Shown here piece after piece: positions 11,915 to 22,754 of a stretch of 64,000 nucleotides of DNA. A program made the translations under genes and the position numbers. Numbering within the stretch: position 1 is the first letter of the stretch; each line of letters opens with the position of its first letter. Source of the DNA: Epiperipatus broadwayi (taxonomy: Eukaryota > Onychophora > Udeonychophora > Euonychophora > Peripatidae); the NCBI GenBank assembly GCA_028023455.1, contig JAQFVV010012573.1, positions 124,001 to 188,000 of the forward strand, in the 5' to 3' direction. Below the pieces are notes generated by a model that was given only the letters and a program-made list of their open reading frames with translations, did no database searches and had not been told where the DNA came from.

Positions 11915-11955
11915 TGTGTGTATATATATATAATTAATATATATATATAATTAAA
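11915..11955. repeat. TG/TA microsatellite
   Basis: Alternating TATGTGTGTG and TATATA runs just downstream of copy A1. Confidence 0.85.
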
Positions 11956-12033
11956 AGTAAGAATATTTGTTAAATTTATAATTTTGATAATAATTATAAA
12001 AAATACATATTTGCAATAAAAAAAATATCAGAC

Positions 12034-12248
12034 TTATAATTGCATAGTGGCAAATATCTCCTTACAGTAGCATCTCTCAGTGCAAGTCAGAGTAATCAAT
12101 GGATGCACAAACCCTGCATCCATTGATTACTCTGGCGTGCACTGAGTGGTGCTACTGTATGGAGAGTTTTGCCTCTGTGTAAACAGCTTGTGCAAGCATA
12201 AAGAATGGTGACCATGGGATGTATCATGTGATGTTAGATTTATAATTG
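12034..12248 (-). mobile_element. Family A short hairpin copy A2, with 9-bp TSD
   Basis: The exact TTATAATTG duplication flanks it (12034-12042 and 12240-12248). The body is a near-perfect foldback centred near 12110: GAGTAATCAATGGATG meets CATCCATTGATTACTC. The two ends match those of A1 and A3 (the GGCAAAACTCTCC-like end on the left, the ATCATGTGATGTT end on the right). The hammerhead segment is absent, so it is an internally deleted copy. Confidence 0.7.
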
Positions 12249-12833
12249 AATGAACTTAATAATAAAAAATGTCATAAAAAGTACTATAGAACAAGATATA
12301 AAGAAAGTTTTAAATTGATATCATTTATAAGAAAAATATTTGGTCTTTGTAATTTGAAAGAAACTTTGCTAAGAGATATTTCAGAAAGAAAGAACTAATA
12401 ATTCTTTTAGATTTAAAAAGAATATTAGATCTAATGAGAAACATTATAAATTAAAATAACATTTTAAAATATTGAATATTATAGTATTAATAATATATTT
12501 TAATTTTTAATACATATAAATATTGCAATGGAATCACTTGAATTTTAGAGCAGGTGTTGGAAAACTTTTTAACATGAAAAAGCATTTTGTTTAAATCTTC
12601 CCCATAATTAAAAAGGTACAAGGATAAGAGGTCTCCTCCCCATTAAAAAGCAACAGAAAAAAGGTGAAAACTATATCCATGAAATTATATTAACTTCTAA
12701 ATGGCTATAGATATATTTGAACATTTATTTTAAGAATAGAACATCAATAGAATCTGTATACATCCTAATAGAAATAAAAATTCTCTTAAAAATAAATAAA
12801 TGAAAATAAAAAATTACTTAGATTAACTTATTC

Positions 12834-13375
12834 ATAAATTGTTAATTACGAGCTTGTTTGAGCTATTGATACGCTCCCTGTGTGCATTTTTGTAACTACA
12901 AGCTTATTAAGAGTAATATATATGACTTGCTTTTTTAATTATTATAATTTTACCTTTAAGGTTTTGGCTATCCTGAGGCTATTAGAATATGATAGATCTA
13001 AATTTAGTTCAGTCCCATATAGCTATTTAAGTTAGATAGCTGGATTTAAAGACATTTTCATGTCCAAAAATTTCAGTTTTTCTTCTTAAATATATGTTTG
13101 AAATAAGTGCTGGTTTTTTGAGTTGATATTTTAGGTCTAGTGTCCGAATATTCTAGCTCTCCACTGACGTGAGCCATAAGCATGAAACCAATTGGTCTGG
13201 AGATGAGAGTATTCTGGGTAGAGATTTTAAATATTTTCTCATACGGCACATTAATTACGAGCTTGTTTGAGCTATTGGTATGCTCTCTGTGTGCATTTTT
13301 GTAACTACAAGCTTATTAAGAGAAATGTCAAATTATATATGACTTGCTTTTTTAATTATTATATAAATTTTTAAT
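12834..13375 (+). mobile_element. Family B hammerhead (retrozyme-like) tandem element
   Basis: About 1.3 tandem units: TTAATTACGAGCTTGTTTGA starts at 12842 and recurs at 13251, a period of 409 bp. One hammerhead lies between them. A candidate 13-bp duplication with one mismatch flanks the element (ATAAATTGTTAAT at 12834, ATAAATTTTTAAT at 13363); AT-richness makes this less decisive than the family A duplications. The internal layout (CCCATATAGC block, TCTAG, hammerhead) parallels family A despite low sequence identity, so the families look like distant relatives. Non-coding. Confidence 0.65.
13144..13217 (+). ncRNA. Hammerhead ribozyme, type I, family B
   Basis: Outer stem I GAATA (13146-13150) pairs with TATTC (13210-13214). 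Inner CTCTCCA (13157-13163) pairs with TGGAGA (13198-13203) over 6 bp directly against the core. The core is CUGACGU (13164-13170), so A9 is changed to U. Stem II is short (GAGC...GCAU, imperfect), then GAAA (13184-13187). Stem III ACC-AATT-GGU leads into the GUC triplet, with the cut expected after 13197. ACCAATTGGT is a perfect palindrome, which would allow a 10-bp dimeric stem III. The A9 change probably lowers activity. Confidence 0.6.
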
Positions 13376-14229
13376 ATTTAAATATTCATCATATACAATA
13401 ATTACTATTCTATAATAAGACTGAATTCAAAAAACAATGTTATAATAAATATTTCCCCTCTCCTAGAGACATCAAAATATTTATTTACAAATTACAAAAA
13501 GGAACTAAAACATGTGCTTATGTTTATCATAATAAAAAAAGCCAATAGATTAGAATCAAAGAGCTACATTTGACTTGCGAGCCATAATTTGCCGACTTCT
13601 GCTCTAGCAGAATAATTACTTGTTTATTAATGAACAGCAGGTGACCATGTACAAGGTGGAGTGACTATAATCTCAAATTTCATTTTATTTGATTATAGCC
13701 ATGGATAAAAGCTTACATCAAATACAAGTTTTCATGCAGATCCTGTCATTTTATGATCATCGCCACTCCACAATATATTATTCTATAGTTATGTATTTAA
13801 ACTAACCTTGTCAGAAATGCTAAATCAAAATATATTTAATTCTAGATATTTAAATAAAATACTTGTCTATCAAATAAGAAAATTTATGAGAAATGAAACT
13901 TTTAAATAACAACAATCAATGTTTTCAACAATAGCAATAAAAATATAAACAATTTAACATTCTCTATACATAATCAATAGAATGAAATATACATGAGGAA
14001 AAAAATATTTAGAATTGAGCTGAGAAATCAATATATCTTTAATTTTCCACCAAAATTAATTGATTTCCTGACCCAAGCTTAATAATAACAAATTTTATGA
14101 CATGTAAAATAAACGTTTCAAATTCTTTTATATTACATGACTTTATCTTTATAATAGTAATATCAACCTGCTAATTTTTAATGCAAGATAAAAATTAAGA
14201 CTTTTGAAAAAATATTTATCATAAAGTCA
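13376..14229. other. AT-rich non-coding DNA
   Basis: No element or gene recognised. Confidence 0.5.
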
Positions 14230-14574
14230 TTTAAAATAATCTTAAGCCAATAAACATCACATGACCACCACGTCTTATGCTTGTGTATAACTGTTGTTAA
14301 AACAGGCAAAATTCACTATACGTATTGCCACACACAGTAAGCTAGAATAATCAATGGATGACAGAAAGGCTTGTGCATAAAATCCCCATCTAGTACCTAC
14401 TCATCCAATATCCCCAGGCTAGTTTCAGGCTTGTGGCCTTTGTCATTGAGGAGCCTTGGATCTGAGAGCACTGCACCTAGCATCCATTGATTACTTCTGG
14501 CATCCATTGATTACTCTAGCTTGCTGTGTGTGGTAATATATATAGTGAGTTTTGCTTGTTTTAAAATAATCTTA
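14230..14574 (-). mobile_element. Family A element, copy A3, with exact 15-bp TSD
   Basis: TTTAAAATAATCTTA is exactly duplicated at 14230-14244 and 14560-14574. The body runs from the AACATCACATGACCACC end, through a full minus-strand hammerhead segment, to an inverted terminal arm (CATCCATTGATTACT repeated twice near 14480-14515) ending GAGTTTTGCTTG. It abuts the gag relic on its right, and may have inserted into that retrotransposon or merely beside it. Confidence 0.75.
14403..14461 (-). ncRNA. Degenerate hammerhead ribozyme, copy A3
   Basis: Minus-strand order: ATCCAA, inner CTCCTCA, core AUGACAA (expected CUGANGA), stem II GGC/GCC, GAAA, ACTAG then CC (triplet GCC instead of GUC), then TGGGGA and TTGGAT. 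Stem I is fully paired while the catalytic bases are mutated, so it is probably dead. Confidence 0.5.
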
Positions 14575-14659
14575 CCAAATTTTTCGTTAGTTTTAATTGT
14601 TTGTCGAGTTGAACATATATGCAATGTCTTTTTTTTTCTCTTCTGCTTTTGAAATATTA

Positions 14660-16018
14660 ATTGTTCATTTAATATTCAGATCTCTGGTAGTCTTCAATAG
14701 TGGAAGGAGTCTGGAATAGTGACTCCCACCACATCGGCACATCCCCTTGGAGGTGGTTGTAGGTGACGATTAATTTCTCACCACTGTGGTTCATGGAAAA
14801 ATACAGGTTGAGGCTCCTTACATGCTCTATTGGGGCCCCATTGGCAGATTCTTTGAAAACTTTTAGCCTTACGAATTGGTTGATGGCACCGATTTGTGTC
14901 ACGATGTTGCGCACACTGGATATCTCCCTGGAGTTCCTGTGTGTCCTGATCAATGTGGGATGTGCTAACTATGATTCCTTCCAGGTTGAAATCGAAAGGA
15001 GACTTCTATGCCTGATGGTTCTTGGTGTGGGAGACCTGCTGCTTGGCACTGGTCGCTCATTCTATTGGGGCCAGGCAGTCTATCACTTCATCCCACTCCT
15101 CCTTGTCAGTCAGAGCCACTTAATCATCCCTAGTTGGTTATATCCCAAATGCTGTTCTCGGGCATAGATGGGATTCAAGGGTCTCGAACCTCTGATCGAC
15201 CGCATCACTCAGTTGGTCGACCAGGTCGCCTGTTACGTTTATGCTTTCGTATATTTTTTCCACATTTGCCTTGTCTGAGAGGTTTTCTGTCTCATTTGTG
15301 GGTAGATTGTCTTCCAGACATTTTATATTGTGGCCCATTGATTCAATGGCCTTGTTGTGTGCCTCTATTTCAGCGTTATGCTGTAAGGGGAGTTGTTCCA
15401 TTTTCGTTTGGATGTCTCTGAATTCTTTCTTAATTTATTCTCGATATTTCTCTTGGCCTATGCATACTTCGCTCTTGAAGTCTTCGTGGCCTCGAGTTAT
15501 CTCATAAAACTTAAGGTCTATCTTGAGATGGTACATCTAAAGTCTTCGAATCTTTGCTGGCATCGTGTGTCCTTTTCTTCCTACTTCTCTTAGTTCATGT
15601 CTCAATTCCTTGTTCTCTCTCTGAACATTATTGACACTCAGAGACAGCTATTCCATATCAGCAGATAATTTGTTTCCTATTTCCATCATTTCGGTTTTCA
15701 AATTTTCTTTAATGCTATCCACGTTTGTATTCATAAATACAAATTTTTGCATCCATGCCATTAATATCTCCTTTTGTGTTCATTCTATTAGTGAGTTCTG
15801 CTTTCATGCTATCTATTTTTGCATCCATGCTGTTGGCAAGTCCTGCTTTCATTATCCTGATCCCCTAGAATATACTTTCCATAGTCATTACATCTCCTGT
15901 AGCCTGTGCTACTTTGATCTTGGAAGCTTGATTTGTTTTACTGGCTGCTATCTAATGGATTTGAGTTGCTATTTGGCTCACTACTGGTACCCGTGGATAG
16001 TGATCATTTTCTGTCATG
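14660..16018 (-). pseudogene. Ty3/Gypsy-type gag relic with long coiled-coil N-terminal part
   Basis: The likely start is ATG at 16016-16018 (minus strand), in the context GGGACC-ATG, reading MTENDHYPRVPVVSQIATQ. It is followed by repeated MDAKIDSMKAEL-like heptad segments and, from 15401 to 15138, a clean coiled-coil stretch (HNAEIEAHNKAIESMGHNIK). The 14953-14669 part reads ...LNLYFSMNHSGEKLIVTYNH then LQGDVPMWWESL, which matches the retrotransposon gag motif in which a Leu-rich helix is followed by L.G.A..WW. Several stops and frameshifts break it. No protease, reverse transcriptase or integrase follows: sequence left of 14660 is unrelated, so pol is missing. Seen: motifs and stops. Inferred: Gypsy class. 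Confidence 0.65.
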
Positions 16019-16636
16019 GTCCCGCCAGGTAACTGTATCAATGCAGATTCTCCTCCACTTTTACAAGTAAAGCATTCCAACTCATTATTACTTCTATTTA
16101 TAGTTTTTTATAAAATTTTCTCATCCATTCTCATTAATTTTCTTCCACTCCTTGTATTCATTGTTTGTTTTATGTATATGGTTATTTTTATTTGCTTATA
16201 TATATAAAGATAGTATACCACTGGGCTCCTTGCTGCCCCAAGCCATTTCGCGTTTATTCACGATCCCCCCCCCCCATTTGTGTATGTACAAGTGCATTTT
16301 ATTGCCTATATTTAAGTATGCATTTTACTTGCCTGACTCATCTATTTTAAACACGATTTTTTAATCAATTAGTCATTTAGTTATTGGTCTCTGATTATCA
16401 TGATGTTTGTATCACCATATGTGCATTCACCACTTTTAATGTCATTTTCTTTTAATATGCATGTTCAAACTCAAAAAAAAAGTCGTTTATACATTCTCAT
16501 TGTGGTTGAACATATTGGTCCTTCATGTGACAGTTCACAGTGGTTATGATTTGAAAATGAATGAATAAATAGATATCAAGTCCTGAAGCTAACTTTCTGT
16601 AAGCTCCTTGTTTCGAGCCCCTAAAGTTAGGCTCCA
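16019..16636 (-). other. Gag leader / untranslated region with possible primer-binding site
   Basis: This stretch lies between the gag start and the probable LTR. At its upstream end, minus-strand TGGAGCC (from 16636 downward) sits 7 nt from the LTR edge, as expected of a tRNA primer-binding site. I cannot assign the tRNA. A run of 11 C lies at 16265-16275. Confidence 0.35.
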
Positions 16637-16643
16637 GATATAA

Positions 16644-17046
16644 TGGACCGGTAGTTCTCTCAAAAGGGAAATATGCATCTAACTGCGGACAGACTAAGAT
16701 CTTTCGGGTGGGATCCTGGCATGGACAGGATAAAATACTTAACCCATGATCACACCCACCTCCAATGGGATAGCTCTATATTCACACATTAAGATATAAT
16801 TTGGGCGAGTTCATCTTCATCTCACCACTCTTTCCAGCTCCATTATGCCTCAGTATTCGAACTCAGGGAGAATTCGTACTAGACTCCCTTCAGGGATGGG
16901 CTTACTCTGATTAATGACTACTGCATCTCTATATAAGCGAGGATCAATTACAGCACTTTCCCAGAATATTTCCAATATCAGTGTATATATAAATAAAGAT
17001 GTGTGTATTGGAATTTAGCATACATATTTAGAGATATGAATGCACA
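16644..17046 (-). mobile_element. Probable LTR of the gag-bearing element
   Basis: On the minus strand this block would begin TGTGCATTC, carries a TATA-like CTTATATAGAG near 16935, and would end CCGGTCCA just before the putative primer-binding site. Base composition is clearly less AT-rich than its surroundings. The boundaries rest on TG...CA ends only. No second LTR copy is visible, so the length is tentative. Confidence 0.4.
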
Positions 17047-19061
17047 ATGATGGGAAGAAGACAGAGACCAAAGGGACTGAAACAACTTAATAACATTTAT
17101 TAAATAATGAAGCTACTTTAACAATATTTACGTATATAATAATATGAGTCATGGATGGTTTTCTATCACTTTAAGAGATCAATGCGATTAATATCCTGAT
17201 TCCTAAATCCTGTGATAGAAACCCATATCCAGACACTCTTTATTTACAAAAGCTTAAAATAATAAAAAAGTTTTTTTTATATAAAATGTGATATGTACAT
17301 TCGTATTATAGAGTAATACATGCTGGCTGACTCACGATGAGTAGCATCAACCTTCTTTGGAGGAGAGGACCCCCTTCTATACATATATATGATTCCCTAA
17401 TATTGATAGGAGAGACCATATACTCAAGGAAGTTGGTCATGTACCCCAAAAAACAAATATATAACAAGTGTTAGTAAAACATTTAACAAATAATGAAAAC
17501 TCTGTTCTGTCCCTACTGTATGTTTTTAATGTGGAACATCATCAAGATATTACTTTATTCCACATTCAGTCGGGTGATGTCAAGCTACTGGAGGGGTGCA
17601 TAGACCTAAATTTTGTTTAATACAATAAAATTTTTATGAAATCTAACTCTCCCCCTCCCCCCTTCACTTAAAATAAACTTTTCCATTTTCTGAAATATAA
17701 GCTCTCAAACGTGGAAATGAAAGAAAAATAATAATATGAAAAGTAAAAATAAAATGATAAATAAAAAATAAAATAAAAATCAATTAAATAATTAAAAAAA
17801 AAATCAATATCTAAGTCTGGCAAGCACTGACCATCATGTTCAAAGTCTATTCCTCCTGGTGTTAGATCTTATCAGAAGGTATACTATTCGTAAGTTTAAT
17901 TGATGCGCATTCACTCTGGGATTATAGATCATCAGTGCTGTCTGATTTGTGTCCTTTGAAGAAGACATAAAGATCCACTGAAGATCATCAGCATTGACCG
18001 GTATTCAATAAAGAAGGCATCTCACACATCATAACATTTCTATGGGCTTGAAGAGCTGACATTTGGCATCCTATGGCATAGTTCTTTTAGCCAGAACACA
18101 TTACAGTACCCTTGTTAGTAAGTGTAGTTCTTTCTACAGTTGTTTTTATGCATAGGAAAATGGCGCAAAGAACTGTCCTTACTGATTGTTAGCAGTTATT
18201 TACTTATTCTTCTCGTGATGATTTGATGCAAATTTGAAATTTTCTTTTTAACAATTAGCTCAAATTAATTACTTTGCTTCTATATCTTGGAGGTATTTCA
18301 GATTTTGGTTTATATTGACGGATGAAGTAAATTACTGTTTATTCTTATGCGATGAAATTTGTTTTCAAAATCGAACACATCCATCCATCTTGTGTTGTTA
18401 ATAAAAAAAATAATACAGATGTCAAGATGTTGACTTACTTGTGCTGCTTGCTGCATTTGTCAATTATTGCTTAATTGTACATCAACGTAATGTTACTAAA
18501 ATAAATATTTATTGGGATTGTCTTTTCGCTTCCAAGTCTGATTGCATTACGTCATTATTTTGTATATTTTACTTATGTTCATATCATAATGGTGGTTCTT
18601 AGTGTCTAACTTAAAACTTTATCTTTCTTTATAACAAAAAAAAAAAAACATAACTTGCTCATCACAGTGTTTAATGTACATATGTGTGCTTGAAAAAGAA
18701 TAAGCAATTGTTTATGGTTAGGCTTAGTATAGTGTAGTTTAGTGAGGCGGGTAGTAGTTTGTAAGTCCCCTTTCAGTATCTTGAACATTTGATAGAAGAG
18801 CAATATAGAGACTTCAGATGATACACTGAAGTATTGATGGAGAGATGTGTATTGGAGTAAGCCATATGGAAGGAGAAATACATGGGTGAAAAACAAAAAT
18901 TATTATAATCATAGGGGAAAAAAGGCTAAAATGGAATTGGATTGGATATATCATTAGAAAAAAATGATATGAATAATTGAAGTTTAAATAAAATCCCAAG
19001 AGATTCTAAAAAAAAAAAAAGACCATATGTAAATATAGATGGGTAAACAAGTTTGCTAAAG
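17047..19061. other. Unassigned repeat-like, more complex sequence
   Basis: Parts of this stretch (17150-17460, 17500-17670 with a CCCCTCCCCCC run, 17820-18130) are more complex than ordinary intron here and may be decayed retrotransposon, but I find no domain, terminal repeat or duplicate elsewhere in the window. Confidence 0.3.
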
Positions 19062-19180
19062 TAATATGAAGAGAATTAAACAGGCAAAACTCTTCATACA
19101 GTAAAGCCACTCAATACAAGCCAGAGTAATCAATGGATGCCAGAAGGCTTGTGCATAAAATCCCCATCTAGTGTCTATTC

Positions 19181-19239
19181 ATCCAATATCCCCAAACTAG
19201 TTTCTGGCATGTGGCCTTAGTCAGTGAGGAGCTTTGGAT
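19181..19239 (-). ncRNA. Degenerate hammerhead ribozyme, A4 unit 1
   Basis: Minus-strand ATCCAA, inner CTCCTCA, core CUGACUA (G8 changed to U), stem II GGC/GCC, GAAA, ACTAGUU, then TGGGGA and TTGGAT. Structure is kept and the core has one fatal-type change. Confidence 0.5.
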
Positions 19240-19631
19240 CTGAGAGTACTGCACCTAGATCTTAGGATCTAATGCAATCCTCTAGCAGCCACCATTTATC
19301 TCTACTTAACTACAAAACTAAAAAAATAAAATTTGAAAACACATTAATTTTTCAATCCAAGCTCATTAGCTTATACAGTCATATAGGTCTGAACTCAGTT
19401 CAGTACCCATACATTTTGGTGTCTTTGGTTCTTTAATAACCAGACACAACTATCCTATTAGACAAGATTGGTGTTGCACCATTAAATATCACATGATCAC
19501 CGTTCTTATGCTTGCTCATAACTTTATTAAACAGGCAAAACTCTCCATACAGTAGTGCCACTCAGTGCAAGCCAGAGTAATAAATGGATGCCAGAAGGCT
19601 TGTGCATAAAATCCCCATCTAGTGCCTACTC

Positions 19632-19690
19632 ATCCAATATCCCCAGACTAGTTTCTGGCTTGTGGCCTTTGTCAGTGAAGAACTTTGGAT
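19632..19690 (-). ncRNA. Degenerate hammerhead ribozyme, A4 unit 2
   Basis: Minus-strand ATCCAA, inner TTCTTCA, core CUGACAA (G8 changed to A), stem II GGC-CACAA-GCC, GAAA, ACTAGUC with an intact GUC triplet, then TGGGGA and TTGGAT. A C-to-U change in the 5' inner arm leaves a G-U pair, so the helix still forms. Confidence 0.55.
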
Positions 19691-20200
19691 CTGAGAGCAC
19701 TGCACCTAGATTTTAGAATCGAATGCAACCCTCCAGCAACCACCAACCTACAAAACTAAGAGAAAAAAATTGAAAACACATTAATATTTTCAATCCAAGC
19801 TCATTAGCTTATAGTCATATTGGTCTGAACTCAGTTCAGTACCCATACATTTTGGTGTCTTTGGTACCACTATCCTATTAAGCAGGATTGGCATTAAACC
19901 ACTTGTTTGCTTATAACTGTTATTAAATGGACAAAACTCTCCATACAGTAGTGCCACTCAGTGCAAGCCAGAGTAATCAATGGATGTGAGAAGGTTTGTG
20001 CATAAAATTCCCATCTAGTGCCTACTCATCCAATATCCTCAGACTAGTTTCTAGCTTGTGGAAATTTTATGCACTAGCCTTATGGCATCCATTGTATACT
20101 CTGGCTTGCAGTGAGTGGCACTACTGTGTGGAGAGTTTTCCCTGTTTAATAACAGTTATGAGCAAGCATAAGAAATGGTGATCATGTAATATTAAGAAAA

Positions 20201-21463
20201 GTTATGAAATGGAAAAACTGGATTAACTAGTAGAGAAAAAATCATCTTGCAGTGAATTGATATATGGTTGAAAATGATGACAAATATATTTCCTAATGAG
20301 AATAATATGTCAAGCCTTTAATTAACTTATACAATTTTTTTCTCTTAAAATAAGCATTATATATAAACACATCTCAATTCTCAAATTATATTAAAAATAT
20401 AAGATTATATCATTTACATCACATATAAAAAAACACATTAAGCTTCTATGCTATGCAAAAAATAATAATAATAATCACATTCTGATTTCTAAAATATTAT
20501 AAAACTTATGTAAGCACTGCAGACATATACTGCTGTTAATAATGACAATAGTTCCTTAGTTTTTATAATCCAGGAAATGAAGCAAAGAAATATTAAATTC
20601 AAGCCCAAATAATTTTTCTTTATTATTAACCATTAGAACAAATATCCAGATGTATCACATCCTTTGTTAAAGATTTCCTAATTCTTAAATGTAATAAATA
20701 AGCAAAAAAAAAAAAAAGAGGCTATTTTCTTAATGCTCTCTTTCACCTTAAGCTAAATAATAATGCATATCTACAGCATTCAACCTTTTGGTTTCTGCAA
20801 ATTACCCAAATAAAATCTCCCTTTACAAAAAAATTTCAGCATTAAAACAAAAAAATAGGTACACAAATAAAAAATATTTATTTTAGTTTTTTAATAACCA
20901 AAGCAGAATTACCATAATAAAAGTCAAATATATAATTTATTTAAAAATAAAATATCTTATTATTATTACTAGTTTTTCCAAAATTATTACACAAAAAACT
21001 ATATATATATATAAACCAAAATATTATAAACTTTTTAATTAAAATTAATGAGAACCTTGAACTTGTTTTGCAAAATACATTTTTAAATATCGGTTTCTAG
21101 GGTACTTAGCTATAAGTATAAATTAGGCTCAAGTATAAGCGTGGGCATTTTTGTCTATGACAAAGCCCCGACAAAGGCAGTAATCGATTTAATGGAGATA
21201 TAGTTTTTTTTTTCTTATACTAGTTTTATATTATTTGAAAAAATTATTTAAAGATAATTTTTCAACAATAGTTTATCTTTCATGTACCACTTGTAGTAAG
21301 TACATTGCATACTACCATTGTTATGTGTACCATAGATTGAGAAACAATGATGTATATCATTATCTAATTTCCAATATTTCAATGAAAATCTAAATAAATA
21401 TCAAGAATCCAATACGACAATTTCTAATTTTAAACTCACTACAATTTAATGTAATTATATATT
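20201..21463. other. AT-rich non-coding DNA
   Basis: Nothing recognised apart from short A-runs and a TA run near 21001. Confidence 0.5.
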
Positions 21464-21924
21464 AACCTGGGTCTCGTTTTACGCGATAGATAGGTTCCTC
21501 AGAAAACCCACACAAAAGAAATCGCACAAAAATAGACGTAACTTACCTTGAAAAAGAGGGAATACGGACTGTGATTTTTCAAAAATCGCATAAAAGCAAA
21601 GCACCAATGTAAAATTACTTTAAAATTCACGCAAAAAAAAATAAGCAAATAAAATATGACTAATAAAAAATTTCAAATTTGAAAAAAATTGATACAAGAC
21701 AAACTTTTTTTAAATATAATAATTAATTTTATTCAAAACAATATATTTTTACGCATAATTTACAGTACATTAATTTACATTTTTTTATACACGTTTTAAT
21801 TATTATCGCTATTTGCCGATAAACAGGTTCGTTTGCAAACTGGTAAAAAATGAGATTCTTCACAAGAAAAAATACAACTAGCGCCAACTTCACTCTCATA
21901 TTGTGTTAATGGTGTTCTGGTGAC

Positions 21925-22160
21925 AATGTAATTAATCTTTGAGACGATGATTTTATTAATTGATTATGAAGCTCACGATATCCAGACATAACAACCATTT
22001 AGCTCTCGTTGGAATTTAAGAGCACTTTCGTGATTAGTGTCATTAATAAGAAAATAATTTGCCAACTGATTAGAAAGTTGAAGGCCTTCTCGAATCATTT
22101 TTGCAGTGAAAGGAACAGGTTCCACTTCTGTTTCATTACCTTTTTCTACACTGCTGGGAA
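21925..22160 (-). pseudogene. Tigger/jerky-type transposase C-terminal remnant
   Basis: Minus-strand reading gives PFTAKMIREGLQLSNQLANY then FLINDTNHESALKFQREL, and after a frame change GYRELHNQLIKSSSQRLIT. The pattern (a helix with GL.L...L...F...D.....S.KFQREL, then GYREL) is the end of Tigger/jerky DDE_1 transposases. Only this tail remains; the catalytic triad is absent. Confidence 0.65.
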
Positions 22161-22589
22161 AAATTTAATTAAAGCTAACAACTAAAAATTAAATTCTTAT
22201 TTTTGTCTTTAATTTTCAATTCTGTTTAAAAATCAAATTTTGTTTCACATCACATTAATTTCAGATCGCCTTAAGTAATTTTTAAATTGTTAATTACAAT
22301 TAAAAATCAGATTTTAATTTTTAATTGTGCCCACTGCTATTACTCACCTTTTAAAAATAAGCTTGCGGACACTAAATGATTAATAATTGATTACGTTCTT
22401 TTTTAAAAAACAAAAACAGAATGTAATTTAAAATGCAAAATTAACACGCACAATGTTTGAACAAATTTACATTACAATCTTGTAAAATTTAATGTGTGTA
22501 CATAAAATGTGGAAATCATGATTTTAATTTCATTATTGCATAAAATCTTACTATTATAAAGCACTGAAAATATTGAAATTATTAAGATG

Positions 22590-22686
22590 AAAGTCGAATT
22601 CCAATAATGTGCTATTACTTTCAATATGACATAAGTGCGCGAAATTTATTATTTAAAGTAATAGCGCATTATCGGAGTTCGACTTC
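22590..22686. repeat. Internal hairpin of Tigger copy 2
   Basis: Arms at about 22590-22626 and 22650-22686, the same hairpin as at 6904-7004 in copy 1. Confidence 0.7.
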
Positions 22687-22754
22687 CGAAGAAACATGAA
22701 TCGCGTTAAATAAATCCGCATAAAACAAGACCCAGGTGTATTATGAAGTTTTAA

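Larger units (their letters stand above)
19062..20200 (-). mobile_element. Family A element, copy A4: multi-unit array with inverted end
   Basis: The largest copy. Tandem minus-strand units begin near 19080 and 19547 with a third partial one near 19925; the hammerhead segments at 19181 and 19632 are 451 bp apart. It ends with an inverted arm at about 20062-20187. A candidate 14-bp TSD with two mismatches flanks it (TAATATGAAGAGAA at 19062, TAATATTAAGAAAA at 20187). The design (tandem units plus one inverted terminal piece, same end GTTTTGCCTG) is that of A1 in the opposite orientation. No coding capacity. Confidence 0.7.
21464..22738 (-). mobile_element. Tigger/pogo-like DNA transposon, copy 2
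   Basis: The left end is ACCTGGGTCTCGTTTTA and the right end is TAAAACAAGACCCAGGTG followed by TA. It is colinear with copy 1 at both ends and through the internal hairpin. It carries the C-terminus of a DDE transposase on the minus strand (separate entry). At 1.27 kb it is shorter than a full-length Tigger (2 kb or more), so it is internally deleted. Confidence 0.75.

Noticed and set aside
14763-15593. Overlapping plus-strand open frames of 88-134 codons
   Set aside because: They lie antisense to the gag relic, whose minus-strand peptides are recognisable; the plus-strand products have no domain.
17925-18000. Two CTGATGATC-like motifs on the minus strand as hammerheads
   Set aside because: No GAAA or supporting helices follow; chance matches.
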